NCBI RefSeq assembly: GCF_900110075.1
Contig: NZ_FOCJ01000011.1
Coordinates: forward strand, 1 to 64,000
Source: Paenibacillus sp. OV219
Lineage (GTDB): Bacteria; Bacillota; Bacilli; Paenibacillales; Paenibacillaceae
DNA: 64,000 nt
Reading direction: 5' to 3'
The notes beneath the pieces are model-generated. The model searched no databases. It was given only the letters and a program-made list of their open reading frames with translations, and had not been told where the DNA came from. Of this stretch, positions 19,614 through 28,173 are shown in pieces; positions within the stretch are counted from its first letter, which is position 1, and each line of letters begins with the position of its first letter. Made by a program: the position numbers and the translations under genes.

Positions 19614-21113
19614 ATGACTAAATTACAAGAGCTGCTCCAAGAGACAGCTATTATTCATACTTATCAGGCAGCTGCGGATTCTACAGTGATATCCGGCATT
19701 GCCTATCATTCGGGGAAAGTGCAAGAGGGTAACCTCTTCGTCTGTATTACCGGTTACGCGACCGATGGGCACAAGTATTTGCGCGACGCTGTGGCGAAAG
19801 GTGCGGTAGCAGCAATCGTGGAGCGCGTGCAAGAAGACGTTGACGTTCCGCAATATGTCGTGCCGAACAGCCGAATTGCACTTGCCCAGCTTGGCAGCGC
19901 GTATTACGGCCATCCGTCTGAGAAGCTGAAGATGATCGGCATAACGGCGACGAATGGCAAAACATCTACGACCTATATGACCAATGCGATTCTAGAGCAG
20001 CATGGGCTGAAGACGGGGCTCATCGGTACAGTTGTCATTAAGATTGACGATTCGGAGATCCCATCGGAGCTGACAACACCGGAATCGCTTGATCTGCAGT
20101 CTTATCTGGCGCAGATGGTGGAACGTGACGTCTCCCATGTGAGCATGGAAGTGTCCTCGGCGGCGCTCGAGTCCCATCGAGTGGAGACGGTTGATTATGA
20201 TATCGTCTGCTTCAATAACTTGGGCCGTGAGCATATTGATTCGCATGGCACGTTTGAGAATTATTTTGCGGCAAAAGCAAGCCTGATCAAACGCGCCAGT
20301 GAACATAGCTACGCTGTCCTTAACCTCGATGATGAGTATGCGGCATCCCTCGTTACGGAGACGGCGGCGCAGGTCGTTACGTTCGGCATGAAGAGCAGCG
20401 AAGGCACGCTTCACTGCAAAGATCTAGATCTCTCAACTGGCCGAGCTAAGTTTACCGTCGAGATTAAGAAGCCGTTCAAAACAGGCGAGATCGAGTATAC
20501 GCCTAGCGAGTTCCGCGTGGAGCTGCGCATTCCGGGGCTGCATTCCGTTTACAACTCGATGGCGGCTATTACGGTGGCGCTCCTATGCGGAATTCCGATT
20601 GCCACCATTCAAGAGGCGCTGCGTACGTTCGGCGGCGTGGAGCGCAGATTTGAGTTCATCCATGAGGATGAGTTCATTATCATCGACGACCATTTTGCTA
20701 ATCCGGGCAATATTCATGTGACGCTTGAGACGATGCGCTATATGGACTATGAGAAGTTCCATCTGGTGTATGCGATACGTGGTCATCGCGGACCGGTCAT
20801 TAATCGCGAGAACGCAGAGGCGATCGTGGAGTGGCTGAACAGGCTGGAGATGCGCGAGATCATCGCAACGCGAAGCGAGTCGCATGTGAACAAGAACAAT
20901 ACCGTTTCCGACGAGGAAGCGGAGGTGTTCCTTGAAGTAATGAAGGAAGCGAACATTGACGTGCAGCTGTACCGTGAGCTCCCGGATGCCATTGCGACTG
21001 CGCTGTCTAAGGCGGGCCGCGGTGATCTGATTCTGCTCGCAGGCTGCCAAGGGATGGACCCTGGCGCTGAGATTGCGCTGAAGCAGCTGGAAGAGCAACG
21101 CAACAACCGATAA
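19614..21113 (+). CDS. Mur-ligase-like protein (MurE-related, altered substrate motif)
   Basis: A 499-residue ATP-dependent amide ligase of the MurE group. All three domains are present: N-terminal UDP-MurNAc-type domain, central ATPase domain with GITATNGKTSTTYM (P-loop), SMEVSSAAL and the lysine in YFAAKASL that is carbamoylated in relatives, and a C-terminal domain. The C-terminal domain differs from true MurE: the usual DYAHTPD is replaced by DDHFANPGN, and the DNPR meso-diaminopimelate motif is missing, with IATRSESHVNKNNTVS in its place. So it probably adds a different amino acid or acts on another substrate. An aspartate-racemase-like gene follows 25 bases later. Confidence 0.8.
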   Translation: MTKLQELLQETAIIHTYQAAADSTVISGIAYHSGKVQEGNLFVCITGYATDGHKYLRDAVAKGAVAAIVERVQEDVDVPQYVVPNSRIALAQLGSAYYGHPSEKLKMIGITATNGKTSTTYMTNAILEQHGLKTGLIGTVVIKIDDSEIPSELTTPESLDLQSYLAQMVERDVSHVSMEVSSAALESHRVETVDYDIVCFNNLGREHIDSHGTFENYFAAKASLIKRASEHSYAVLNLDDEYAASLVTETAAQVVTFGMKSSEGTLHCKDLDLSTGRAKFTVEIKKPFKTGEIEYTPSEFRVELRIPGLHSVYNSMAAITVALLCGIPIATIQEALRTFGGVERRFEFIHEDEFIIIDDHFANPGNIHVTLETMRYMDYEKFHLVYAIRGHRGPVINRENAEAIVEWLNRLEMREIIATRSESHVNKNNTVSDEEAEVFLEVMKEANIDVQLYRELPDAIATALSKAGRGDLILLAGCQGMDPGAEIALKQLEEQRNNR

Positions 21114-21138
21114 CGGATTAACGGATAAAGTAGGTAGA

Positions 21139-21852
21139 ATGATGATGGAGCATAAAAGGCGGTTAGGTGTTCTTGGCGGGATGGGACCGAAGGCGACGTC
21201 CGTATTTATTGATCAAATTATAGAGGCAACAGTAGCCGACATAGATCAGGATCATATTGATATGATTATCTTGAATCATGCTTCCTTGCCGGATCGGACC
21301 CATGTCATTCTGGAGAATAACCCGGGGCCGTTTCTCCGTGAGATCGAGAAGGACATTCGACTTCTGGAGCATGCCGATGTCGCGAATATTGCGATGCCTT
21401 GCAATACGGCGCATTATTATATCGAGGAAATGCAGCAGATGACTTCGATTCCGATCATTGACATGGTGGAAGAGACGATGAAAGCGATCCATGCGCAGCA
21501 TGGCGACGGCTGCAAGGTCGGCATTCTGGCGACGAACGGTACGCTGCACAGCGGAATCTACAGCAAGTCGGCGCTTAAGTATAACTTGGTGCCGCATGTG
21601 CCGGAGCCTGAGGTTCAGCAGCAGGTGATGAATATTATCTACAAGGATATTAAGGGCGGCGTCCAGATCGACCCGAAGGAAACCGAAGAAATCATTCATA
21701 ACTTGGTTAAAGTAGACGGCTGTCAGTGCGTTATCATCGCATGTACGGAGCTCTCGATCATTCCTTTCAGCGTCGAGACGAAGCGGGTCTGCATTGATGC
21801 GATGGACGTACTCGTACGCAAATCAATTGAGCTGTCACTGCAGCGCTATTAG
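21139..21852 (+). CDS. Aspartate/glutamate racemase family protein
   Basis: A 237-residue cofactor-independent racemase. It shows GVLGGMGPKAT at the start and both catalytic cysteines in MPCNTAHYY and IACTELS. Members interconvert L- and D-aspartate or related acids. The start may be the first, second (21142) or a later ATG; the ribosome site is weak, which suggests coupling to the upstream Mur-ligase-like gene. The pair suggests that the ligase could use the D-amino acid made here; that link is inference. Confidence 0.85.
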   Translation: MMMEHKRRLGVLGGMGPKATSVFIDQIIEATVADIDQDHIDMIILNHASLPDRTHVILENNPGPFLREIEKDIRLLEHADVANIAMPCNTAHYYIEEMQQMTSIPIIDMVEETMKAIHAQHGDGCKVGILATNGTLHSGIYSKSALKYNLVPHVPEPEVQQQVMNIIYKDIKGGVQIDPKETEEIIHNLVKVDGCQCVIIACTELSIIPFSVETKRVCIDAMDVLVRKSIELSLQRY

Positions 21853-21888
21853 ATGAGTGATATAGATAGGCATAAAAATAGGCATAAA

Positions 21889-21923
21889 AAAACCAGTCAG
21901 GCTTAGAGCCTGACTGGTTTTTA
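21889..21923. terminator. Bidirectional terminator between racemase and motB
   Basis: 13-bp perfect stem AAACCAGTCAGGC / GCCTGACTGGTTT, loop TTAGA, A run before and T run after. Confidence 0.9.
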
Positions 21924-21927
21924 TGTT

Positions 21928-22761
21928 TTACTTCTTCGTTGGGTCGACAGGAATCGTCACGAATTTCGTACTATCGGCGTATTTGCGGATAATGGACACT
22001 TCAACGCGGCGGTTCTTCGCACGTCCTTGTGAGGTTTTGTTATCCGCAATAGGGCGATACTCGCCATAACCGATGTTGCTGAAGCGGTGAGGGTTGAGCT
22101 TCTTGTTCTCAAGCAAAATATCGGTGAACCGGATGGCCCGAATCGAGCTAAGATCCCAGTTTGAATTGAACTCATTGGAATTCATCGGTACATTGTCCGT
22201 GTGGCCAGAGACGACGACCTCATAGTCGTTATATTTCTGCAGCATGGTACCGATCGTGACGGCCAGCTTCCGGGATTCCGGCTTCACCTTCGCACTACCC
22301 GGTGCAAAGAGGGAGCTGTCACTGATCGTAATTGTCAGCTGCGACTGATTAAGCTTCGTATCTAGCTGGGTCGTGAGGCCGTTCGACTGAATGTACTGGT
22401 CCATCTGCTTCTTCAGCTTCTCAAGATCCTCTTGTTCCTTCTTCATTAGCGAGTCGAGCTGATCCTGCGTCGGAGCGCCGTTCTTCTTCAAGGACTGATT
22501 GTCTTCATTATTAACCTCGGTTGTATTAACCACTTGATCAAGCGGATTGACGAGCGAGGATTGATCAAGTACGCCAGTGCCGCTGTTCAGCGCAACATTG
22601 AAGGCTTTGCTCATCTCTTCAAACTTCTTGGAATCGGAGGTGCTCATCGCATAAAGCACGATGAACAACGCGAGTAGCAGAGTCAGCAAATCGGCATAAG
22701 GGATGAGCCACGTTTCGTCAGCGTGCTCCTCGTGGTGTTCGGCTTTATGCTTTTTGCTCAA
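21928..22761 (-). CDS. motB: Flagellar motor stator protein MotB
   Basis: Stator subunit that anchors the ion channel to peptidoglycan. 277 residues: a charged, His-rich cytoplasmic start, one membrane helix with the proton-carrying aspartate in IPYADLLTLLLALFIVL, a plug/linker with a Lys/Glu/Gln coiled coil, and an OmpA-like domain (VSGHTDNVPM, NWDLSSIRA, KNRRVEVSI). TTG start at 22761; the frame overlaps the end of motA by 17 bases, so translation is coupled. Confidence 0.95.
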   Translation of the reverse strand: MSKKHKAEHHEEHADETWLIPYADLLTLLLALFIVLYAMSTSDSKKFEEMSKAFNVALNSGTGVLDQSSLVNPLDQVVNTTEVNNEDNQSLKKNGAPTQDQLDSLMKKEQEDLEKLKKQMDQYIQSNGLTTQLDTKLNQSQLTITISDSSLFAPGSAKVKPESRKLAVTIGTMLQKYNDYEVVVSGHTDNVPMNSNEFNSNWDLSSIRAIRFTDILLENKKLNPHRFSNIGYGEYRPIADNKTSQGRAKNRRVEVSIIRKYADSTKFVTIPVDPTKK

Positions 22762-23545
22762 CGGCCTCTGCCCCCTTCTTACTCAGTTGTAGACGTTCTG
22801 TCGGCGTTAGGAAGACAGACAGCTTCTGATTAATAGCGACCGTAGATACGCCAGACTGAATAGAAAGCAACCCTTCTACCATCATGAGACGAAGCTCGAC
22901 TTCACGCTTCGAAAGTCGCTTCAGCTTATTGGCAATCGGGTGCCACAATACATAACCGGTGAATATACCTAGAAGAGTGGCAACGAACGCGGCTCCAATC
23001 GCATGCGCGAGCTTCCCCATATCACTCATATCAGCGAGTGCGGCAATCAGACCGATTACGGCACCGAGTACCCCTAGCGTTGGCGCGTACATGCCGGCTT
23101 GAGAGAAGATGAGTGCGCCAGCGCGGTGACGCTCTTCCGTTGCAGCGATATCCTCGAGCAGAACGTCGCGAACGAGATCCTGATCGTTACCGTCAATGAT
23201 CATCCGCATGCCATTACGAAGGAACAGATCTTCAATCTCGTCGACCTTCGACTCCAGTGCTAGAAGACCTTCGCGGCGTGTAATTGTTGCCCACTCCATG
23301 AAGAGGGCGATTACTTCTTCGCGGGGAAGCAGCTTTTGAACGACAAAAATCATTTTGATCAGCTTCGGAAACTTCTTGAGTTCAGAAATTGGGAAACCGA
23401 TGAATAACGAGGCTGCAGTGCCGACGATAATGATTACAAAAGCGGCTGGATTGATGAGAGCCTCAATCGGGGCACCCTTGAGCGTCATACCTAGCAGAAC
23501 TGCGACAAGCCCAAGAACAATACCAATGACAGTAGATTTTTCCAT
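22745..23545 (-). CDS. motA: Flagellar motor stator protein MotA
   Basis: The four-helix stator subunit that converts ion flow into rotor torque. 266 residues from ATG 23545 (GAGGTG six bases upstream). Helices are visible at IGIVLGLVAVLLGMTL, AAFVIIIVGTAASLFIG, APTLGVLGAVIGLIAAL and GAAFVATLLGIFTGYVLW. The cytoplasmic loop has the conserved region FLRNGMRMIIDG and charged residues facing FliG. MotB follows in the same operon. No other flagellar gene is in the window. Confidence 0.95.
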   Translation of the reverse strand: MEKSTVIGIVLGLVAVLLGMTLKGAPIEALINPAAFVIIIVGTAASLFIGFPISELKKFPKLIKMIFVVQKLLPREEVIALFMEWATITRREGLLALESKVDEIEDLFLRNGMRMIIDGNDQDLVRDVLLEDIAATEERHRAGALIFSQAGMYAPTLGVLGAVIGLIAALADMSDMGKLAHAIGAAFVATLLGIFTGYVLWHPIANKLKRLSKREVELRLMMVEGLLSIQSGVSTVAINQKLSVFLTPTERLQLSKKGAEAVEQKA

Positions 23546-23805
23546 GACACACCTCAACTAGTAAGAATATTAGGATACTAAAGAAACGGCAGGGCCGCAT
23601 ATGCCTGATGTACAGAAAGGAAGCGGACGGCTGGCCGATGTGTCATTACGACAAATTGAACGTCATTTCGACAGACCCACTTCTATATTATTTATCGGCA
23701 AAAGGCGCGTTCAGATTAGAGCGAAATGGATGTTTTAGTCGTTTTCATCCGATTTCGTGTAGAATAGTAGATATTCTGTCTCAAAATTGTGCGGAAGGCG
23801 AGGAA

Positions 23806-24105
23806 ATGAGAATGGGAGTTAAGCATGCAAGGGAGTACGTCGATATTCTGGGCGAGCTGAAGGAGGCGCTGAACTCGATTGGGGATGGGTATCTCTTCTT
23901 CGAGATGGAGACCGCGGATTGGGAGCAGCTTGAAGAGCCGCAGCGGCTTGAATTAATGGAAGCGCTCGCGGACGATGTGTTCTATGCGCTTGGCGAGGAT
24001 CCTGTCATCCATGTCGGCGGGGGGATTGTCACGTACCGTCCGAAGCATCATATTATTGAAGTTTCGGTGGACGAGAAGGAAAGTAGAATCATTCGGCTCA
24101 TCTAA
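23806..24105 (+). CDS. Hypothetical protein, 99 aa
   Basis: I do not recognise the family. The 99-residue acidic protein has two helices (VDILGELKEALNSI and PQRLELMEALADDVFYAL) and a beta hairpin (VIHVGGGIVTYRPKHHIIEVSV). No signal or membrane segment. Start ATG 23806 with GGAAGGCGAGG upstream, ATG 23812 equally possible; the open frame extends further back but without a ribosome site. It precedes the pterin dehydratase by 29 bases. Confidence 0.55.
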   Translation: MRMGVKHAREYVDILGELKEALNSIGDGYLFFEMETADWEQLEEPQRLELMEALADDVFYALGEDPVIHVGGGIVTYRPKHHIIEVSVDEKESRIIRLI

Positions 24106-24134
24106 TTTGAATGGGTAGAGGCGGGGGTGTTTCC

Positions 24135-24449
24135 TTGGCGAAAATGGAGAAAATGGCGCTGGACGTTGTGGATGCTGCAATCGCAGCGCTTGCCGGCTGG
24201 TCCCGTCAGGATGAGAAGTGGATGCAAGGAAGCTACCGGTTCAGCACGTTTCCAGCTGCAATTGCGTTCGTAGATCGCGTGGCGGAGATTGCGGAAGCGA
24301 TGAATCACCATCCGTTCATCGCCATTGATTACAAGAAAGTGACGCTGCGCCTGACCACTTGGCATGCGGGCGGCTTGACGGAGCTCGACATCGAGTCAGC
24401 CCGGTGCTATAACGAGACGTATGAGACGTCGATTCCCGAACGCGGGTAA
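24135..24449 (+). CDS. 4a-hydroxytetrahydrobiopterin dehydratase (PCD/DCoH)
   Basis: Dehydrates pterin-4a-carbinolamine, regenerating the pterin cofactor of aromatic amino acid hydroxylases; in many bacteria its role is unclear. The 104-residue protein has the family core: FVDRVAEIAEAMNHHPFI with the catalytic histidine pair and VTLRLTTWHAGGLTELD. TTG start at 24135 after GGCGGGGGTG. A hairpin (CGATTCCCG / CGGGTAATCG) overlaps the stop and a T run follows, so it is self-terminated. No phenylalanine hydroxylase gene is nearby. Confidence 0.85.
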   Translation: MAKMEKMALDVVDAAIAALAGWSRQDEKWMQGSYRFSTFPAAIAFVDRVAEIAEAMNHHPFIAIDYKKVTLRLTTWHAGGLTELDIESARCYNETYETSIPERG

Positions 24450-24544
24450 TCGGCGTTTTTTTTTATTTGTGGGGTGCGAGTGGACGAGGCGTCGAAAGGC
24501 GGGGGCAAGAGGTGGAGGCAAGAGCGGAGGCAATAGGAAGGCAT

Positions 24545-24588
24545 TAAAAGAGCCCGCCGGGCGCTTTTGTAGGAGCGCACAGCGGGCT
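24545..24588 (-). terminator. Terminator of the DUF378 gene (minus strand)
   Basis: AGCCCGC pairs with GCGGGCT across a loop that may hold a second small stem; on the minus strand it is followed by CTTTTAAT. Confidence 0.65.
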
Positions 24589-24625
24589 TGAACATTGCGT
24601 GTGAAGTGTGCAGGGGAACTGTCCG

Positions 24626-24829
24626 TCAGTCCTCTGTTGCTACCTTGGCGAAGAACGATAGGCTGTAAAGTGCCGCCAAGCCTACAATAATGTAGACGAT
24701 CTTGGCGCCGACGGAGTCCTGACCGTCGAAAATCTCCGATACGACATCGTACTCAAACAGACCAATGACAAGCCAGTTCAACCCGCCGAGAATGAGGATC
24801 AGTAAGCTCACGATATTCAGTGCTTTCAT
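24626..24829 (-). CDS. DUF378 family small membrane protein
   Basis: 67 residues with two membrane helices: NIVSLLILILGGLNWLVIGLF and KIVYIIVGLAALYSLSFF. The GGLNWL.IGLF motif and the acidic loop (YDVVSEIFDG) define DUF378 (B. subtilis YuzA); the function is unknown. Start ATG 24829 with AAGGAGG upstream; the longer frame is not used. Confidence 0.85.
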   Translation of the reverse strand: MKALNIVSLLILILGGLNWLVIGLFEYDVVSEIFDGQDSVGAKIVYIIVGLAALYSLSFFAKVATED

Positions 24830-24956
24830 GAAGACCCGCCTCCTTTGAGTAATAGTGACTCGTGACACTACTACGGATATGCGGGAGTGAATGTTTTTAG
24901 CACGATAAAAATGTAAGCGCTTTGTAAAGGGGTCATTTGCGGGCGATAGGTAATCG

Positions 24957-25466
24957 CTAGTCCATCGCTTGTGGCATATAGCACATACAGTGAACGTCAA
25001 TCATGCCTGCTGCTGTAGTTTTTGCATAGGTGTCGGTGATCACGAAGCCCACCCGCTCATAGGTGCGGATTGCGCGCTCGTTCCAGACGTGCACCTCCAG
25101 ATCGATCTCATCGGCGGGCGCCTGCCGCTCTGCCTCAACTACAATTGCCCGAACGAGCGCAAGCCCGAGTCCCCGCCCGCACAGATCCGGACGCAAGCCG
25201 AGCCCAAGCCGTGTAACGCCGAGCAAAGGGAAGAACTGCGCGAAGCCGATCAGCTCGCCTGCTTCATTCGTAACCGCGCGATACTGCTGATCTCGCACGA
25301 TTGGATCGCCAAACTCCATGCCAAGCTGCTGCATGACTTCCCAGGAGGACCAGTTATAGAAATCAAAGGGCGACTCATAACGCCAGCTCGCCAGCTGCTC
25401 GGCGAGGCAGTCAGATAGTGGGATGACAATGAGCTTGTCGGTCAGGGCCTTAATTGGTGCGATCAC
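24957..25466 (-). CDS. GNAT N-acetyltransferase
   Basis: 169 residues. The acetyl-CoA loop is GLRPDLCGRGLGLALVRA and the domain closes with VWNERAIRTYERVGFV. The N-terminal part binds an unknown acceptor. GTG start at 25466, nine bases after AAAGGAG; the upstream TTG has no ribosome site. Confidence 0.88.
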   Translation of the reverse strand: MIAPIKALTDKLIVIPLSDCLAEQLASWRYESPFDFYNWSSWEVMQQLGMEFGDPIVRDQQYRAVTNEAGELIGFAQFFPLLGVTRLGLGLRPDLCGRGLGLALVRAIVVEAERQAPADEIDLEVHVWNERAIRTYERVGFVITDTYAKTTAAGMIDVHCMCYMPQAMD

Positions 25467-25526
25467 GAGTGAGGTCTCCTTTGTGCGCAAACGTGTAGGT
25501 CTTAGATGTCTATAATATCGGCAATG

Positions 25527-26180
25527 CTAGCTGTCGCTATGAATAAGGGCAAGAAATGACCCCGTGCTTGTGAATATTTGATCAGGCTCTGTCTCAAAGG
25601 TTGCGCTCTGGTAAGTGGAAAGCCACTGGACACCGTAGGTGCGAAGGCCGGCGGACTTGCCCGCTCGTATATCGGCGTTGCTGTCACCAAGGAAGATAGC
25701 CTCATTCTGGTGCGAGCCAAGGATATGCAGCGCTTGATGGATGCCTTCGGGATGCGGCTTTGGCTGCTCCACGTCATCCCCGGTGATTACAACATCGAAG
25801 AAAGAAGAGAGCTGCAGCGCTTCGGTGGAGATGAGGAAGGCCTTCCTGCTTTTGCCCGTAATGACGCCAATCTTCATGCCTTGCTCTCGGAGCGAAGTAA
25901 GCATGTGTGTGATGTCGGATGGAAGCGGGCCTTCGTCATCGAAGTGGCCGTTTCTATAGATTTCGTAATAGAGAGCGGTCGCTTCCTGCACCGCGGCTTG
26001 GTTGTTCAAATTGCGGGCAATAATGTCGTCTTCCGTCGGTCCGAACATGGCGACGATCTCTTCCTCAGATACGATACGGTTGTCGTATTGCTGGAACACG
26101 GCCCTAAACGCTTTGAACGACAAAGGCAGCGTATCGGCAAGCGTGCCGTCGAAGTCAAATAACACGGTACGGATAGGCAA
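25527..26180 (-). CDS. HAD-superfamily hydrolase (phosphoglycolate phosphatase-like)
   Basis: About 217 residues, HAD subfamily IA. Motif I is LFDFDGTLADT (nucleophile Asp), motif II the serine/threonine of GVITGKS, motif III the lysine in EQPKPHPEG and motif IV GDSNADIRAG. A helical cap (residues ~20-85) suggests a small phosphorylated substrate, as in phosphoglycolate or pyrophosphate phosphatases. TTG 26180 lies ten bases from AAGGAG and is preferred; GTG 26189 would be one base from it. Confidence 0.88.
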   Translation of the reverse strand: MPIRTVLFDFDGTLADTLPLSFKAFRAVFQQYDNRIVSEEEIVAMFGPTEDDIIARNLNNQAAVQEATALYYEIYRNGHFDDEGPLPSDITHMLTSLREQGMKIGVITGKSRKAFLISTEALQLSSFFDVVITGDDVEQPKPHPEGIHQALHILGSHQNEAIFLGDSNADIRAGKSAGLRTYGVQWLSTYQSATFETEPDQIFTSTGSFLALIHSDS

Positions 26181-26421
26181 ATCTTCCACACTCCTTACTA
26201 GTGAGAGAATACTAGTAGTATACTATAGGAATAATATGGATGGATTCGGAAGCTAAGACATTGCTTAATATTTAGAAAGCTGCGAAAACGCTTCATTTCG
26301 GCAGGGAAGTCCCTTTTTAGGAGAGATCTTTGTCTTTTTTTACATATGAAGCGATTTCCATTTTGCTTCCTGCAATAGGTACAATAGAGGAAAGAAGAAT
26401 GAAAAAAGGGAGTCCTGAACC

Positions 26422-28173
26422 TTGAGCTTTCTGAAGCCGTATTTTCGCCAATTTGGTAAACCGTTCGCAGCAGCCATTCTGTTTCTCATGCTTGAAGCGT
26501 TCTGTGATCTGCTTCAGCCGACGCTCATGTCGCGCATTGTGGATGTCGGGGTCGCGAATAAGGAGCTGGACTACGTATTCAGGTTTGGCGGCTATATGCT
26601 GCTCATTACCGCTATTGGGGCCAGCGGCGCGACGCTGCGGAACATTATCTCCAGCCACGTCTCCCTGAACTTCGGTACCCGGCTCCGCTCGGACCTGTTC
26701 CGGCAAATTCAGACGCTGTCGGCAGGCAACATCGACAAGTTCGACCGTGCATCACTCGTAACTCGATTAACGAACGACGTGACCCAGATTCAGAACTTTA
26801 CGAACGGACTGATGCGCATCTTCGTAAAGGCGCCGCTTATCTGTATCGGTAGTCTTATTATGGCGGTTCGCCTCAATCCGCCGCTATCTCTCGTGCTCGC
26901 CGTTGTGGTGCCGCTCGTTGCGGTGCTTATTGTGTTCAATATGCGTATTGGGTTTCCGCTCTTTACGCGCGTGCAGAAGGCGCTCGACCGGGTGAACGGC
27001 GTATCGAGGGAGTATCTGTCCGGCGTTCGGGTGGTGAAAGCGTTCAATCGGTTCGATTACGAGACCGAGAAATTCGGCGATGTGAATGACACGTACCGCC
27101 TTGCATCGACTCGTGCGATGCGCATGCTGTCCATCTTTAGCCCAGGCATTATGCTGACCGTCAACTTCGGTATTGCCGCGGTCATCTGGATCGGCGGCTT
27201 GCGGGTCGATGCAGGGCATATGCAGGTTGGCCACATTATCGCGTTCATCAACTACATGACGCAGATTCTGTTCTCACTGCTTATGATCTCCAACGTGTTC
27301 ACCATGTTCGTCCGGGCAAAAGCTTCCGCTGAGCGCATTGGCGAGGTATTCGCGGAGAAGGATGCGATGTCGTGGAAGGAGGATGCAGTGCTCGGCGGGC
27401 GTACAGCAGCAGCAACTGGTACTGGTTCTGGGAGTGTCGAGTTTAAGCAGGTTTCTTTTGCCTACGCTCAGTCAGAGACGGTGATTCGCGATATTACGCT
27501 GAGCTGTAAGCCGGGAGAGACGGTTGGCATTATCGGTTCAACGGGCTCAGGCAAAAGCACGCTTGTCAATCTCATTCCACGCTTCTATGACGTCACCAGC
27601 GGGACGATTGAAGTGGACGGTGAAGATATTCGTGATATTGAGCCGAAGCTGCTGCGTGAGCGGATCGCAATTGTGCCGCAGAAGACGGTGCTGTTCACCG
27701 GCTCGATCCGTGACAATCTGCTGTGGGGCAAGGAAGGCGCGAGCGATGCGGAGTTGGAGCGGGCGGCGCGCATGGCGCAGGCGCATGCATTCATCATGGA
27801 TACGCCCGAAGGCTACGGCACGCTGCTTGGACAAGGCGGTGTGAATCTGTCTGGCGGTCAGAAGCAGCGGCTGTCCATTGCGCGGGCGCTCGTTCGCCAG
27901 CCGTCGATCTTGATTCTGGACGATTGCACGAGTGCCGTTGATACATCGACGGAGTCGCAGATTAAGGAAGCGCTGCGGGAATATGCGCAGGGACTGACCT
28001 GTATATTGATCGCGCAGCGGATGTCCTCGGTCATGGATGCGGATCGCATCATTGTGCTGGACGGCGGGGAGATCGTCGGCTCGGGCACGCATGATGAGCT
28101 GATGCGAGGCTGCACGGCGTATCAGGAAATTTATCGGTCGCAGACCGGCAAGGAGGCGCATGCGAATGTCTGA
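26422..28173 (+). CDS. ABC exporter half-transporter with degenerate ATP site
   Basis: 583 residues: six membrane helices (residues ~10-310) and a nucleotide-binding domain with Walker A GSTGSGKST, signature LSGGQKQR and Walker B LILDDCTSAVD. The catalytic glutamate after Walker B is aspartate, the hallmark of the non-canonical subunit in heterodimeric exporters such as BmrCD or LmrCD. TTG start at 26422 behind AGGGAG. The next gene overlaps by 14 bases and encodes the partner. Such pairs export drugs, lipids or peptides; nothing nearby fixes the substrate. Confidence 0.93.
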   Translation: MSFLKPYFRQFGKPFAAAILFLMLEAFCDLLQPTLMSRIVDVGVANKELDYVFRFGGYMLLITAIGASGATLRNIISSHVSLNFGTRLRSDLFRQIQTLSAGNIDKFDRASLVTRLTNDVTQIQNFTNGLMRIFVKAPLICIGSLIMAVRLNPPLSLVLAVVVPLVAVLIVFNMRIGFPLFTRVQKALDRVNGVSREYLSGVRVVKAFNRFDYETEKFGDVNDTYRLASTRAMRMLSIFSPGIMLTVNFGIAAVIWIGGLRVDAGHMQVGHIIAFINYMTQILFSLLMISNVFTMFVRAKASAERIGEVFAEKDAMSWKEDAVLGGRTAAATGTGSGSVEFKQVSFAYAQSETVIRDITLSCKPGETVGIIGSTGSGKSTLVNLIPRFYDVTSGTIEVDGEDIRDIEPKLLRERIAIVPQKTVLFTGSIRDNLLWGKEGASDAELERAARMAQAHAFIMDTPEGYGTLLGQGGVNLSGGQKQRLSIARALVRQPSILILDDCTSAVDTSTESQIKEALREYAQGLTCILIAQRMSSVMDADRIIVLDGGEIVGSGTHDELMRGCTAYQEIYRSQTGKEAHANV

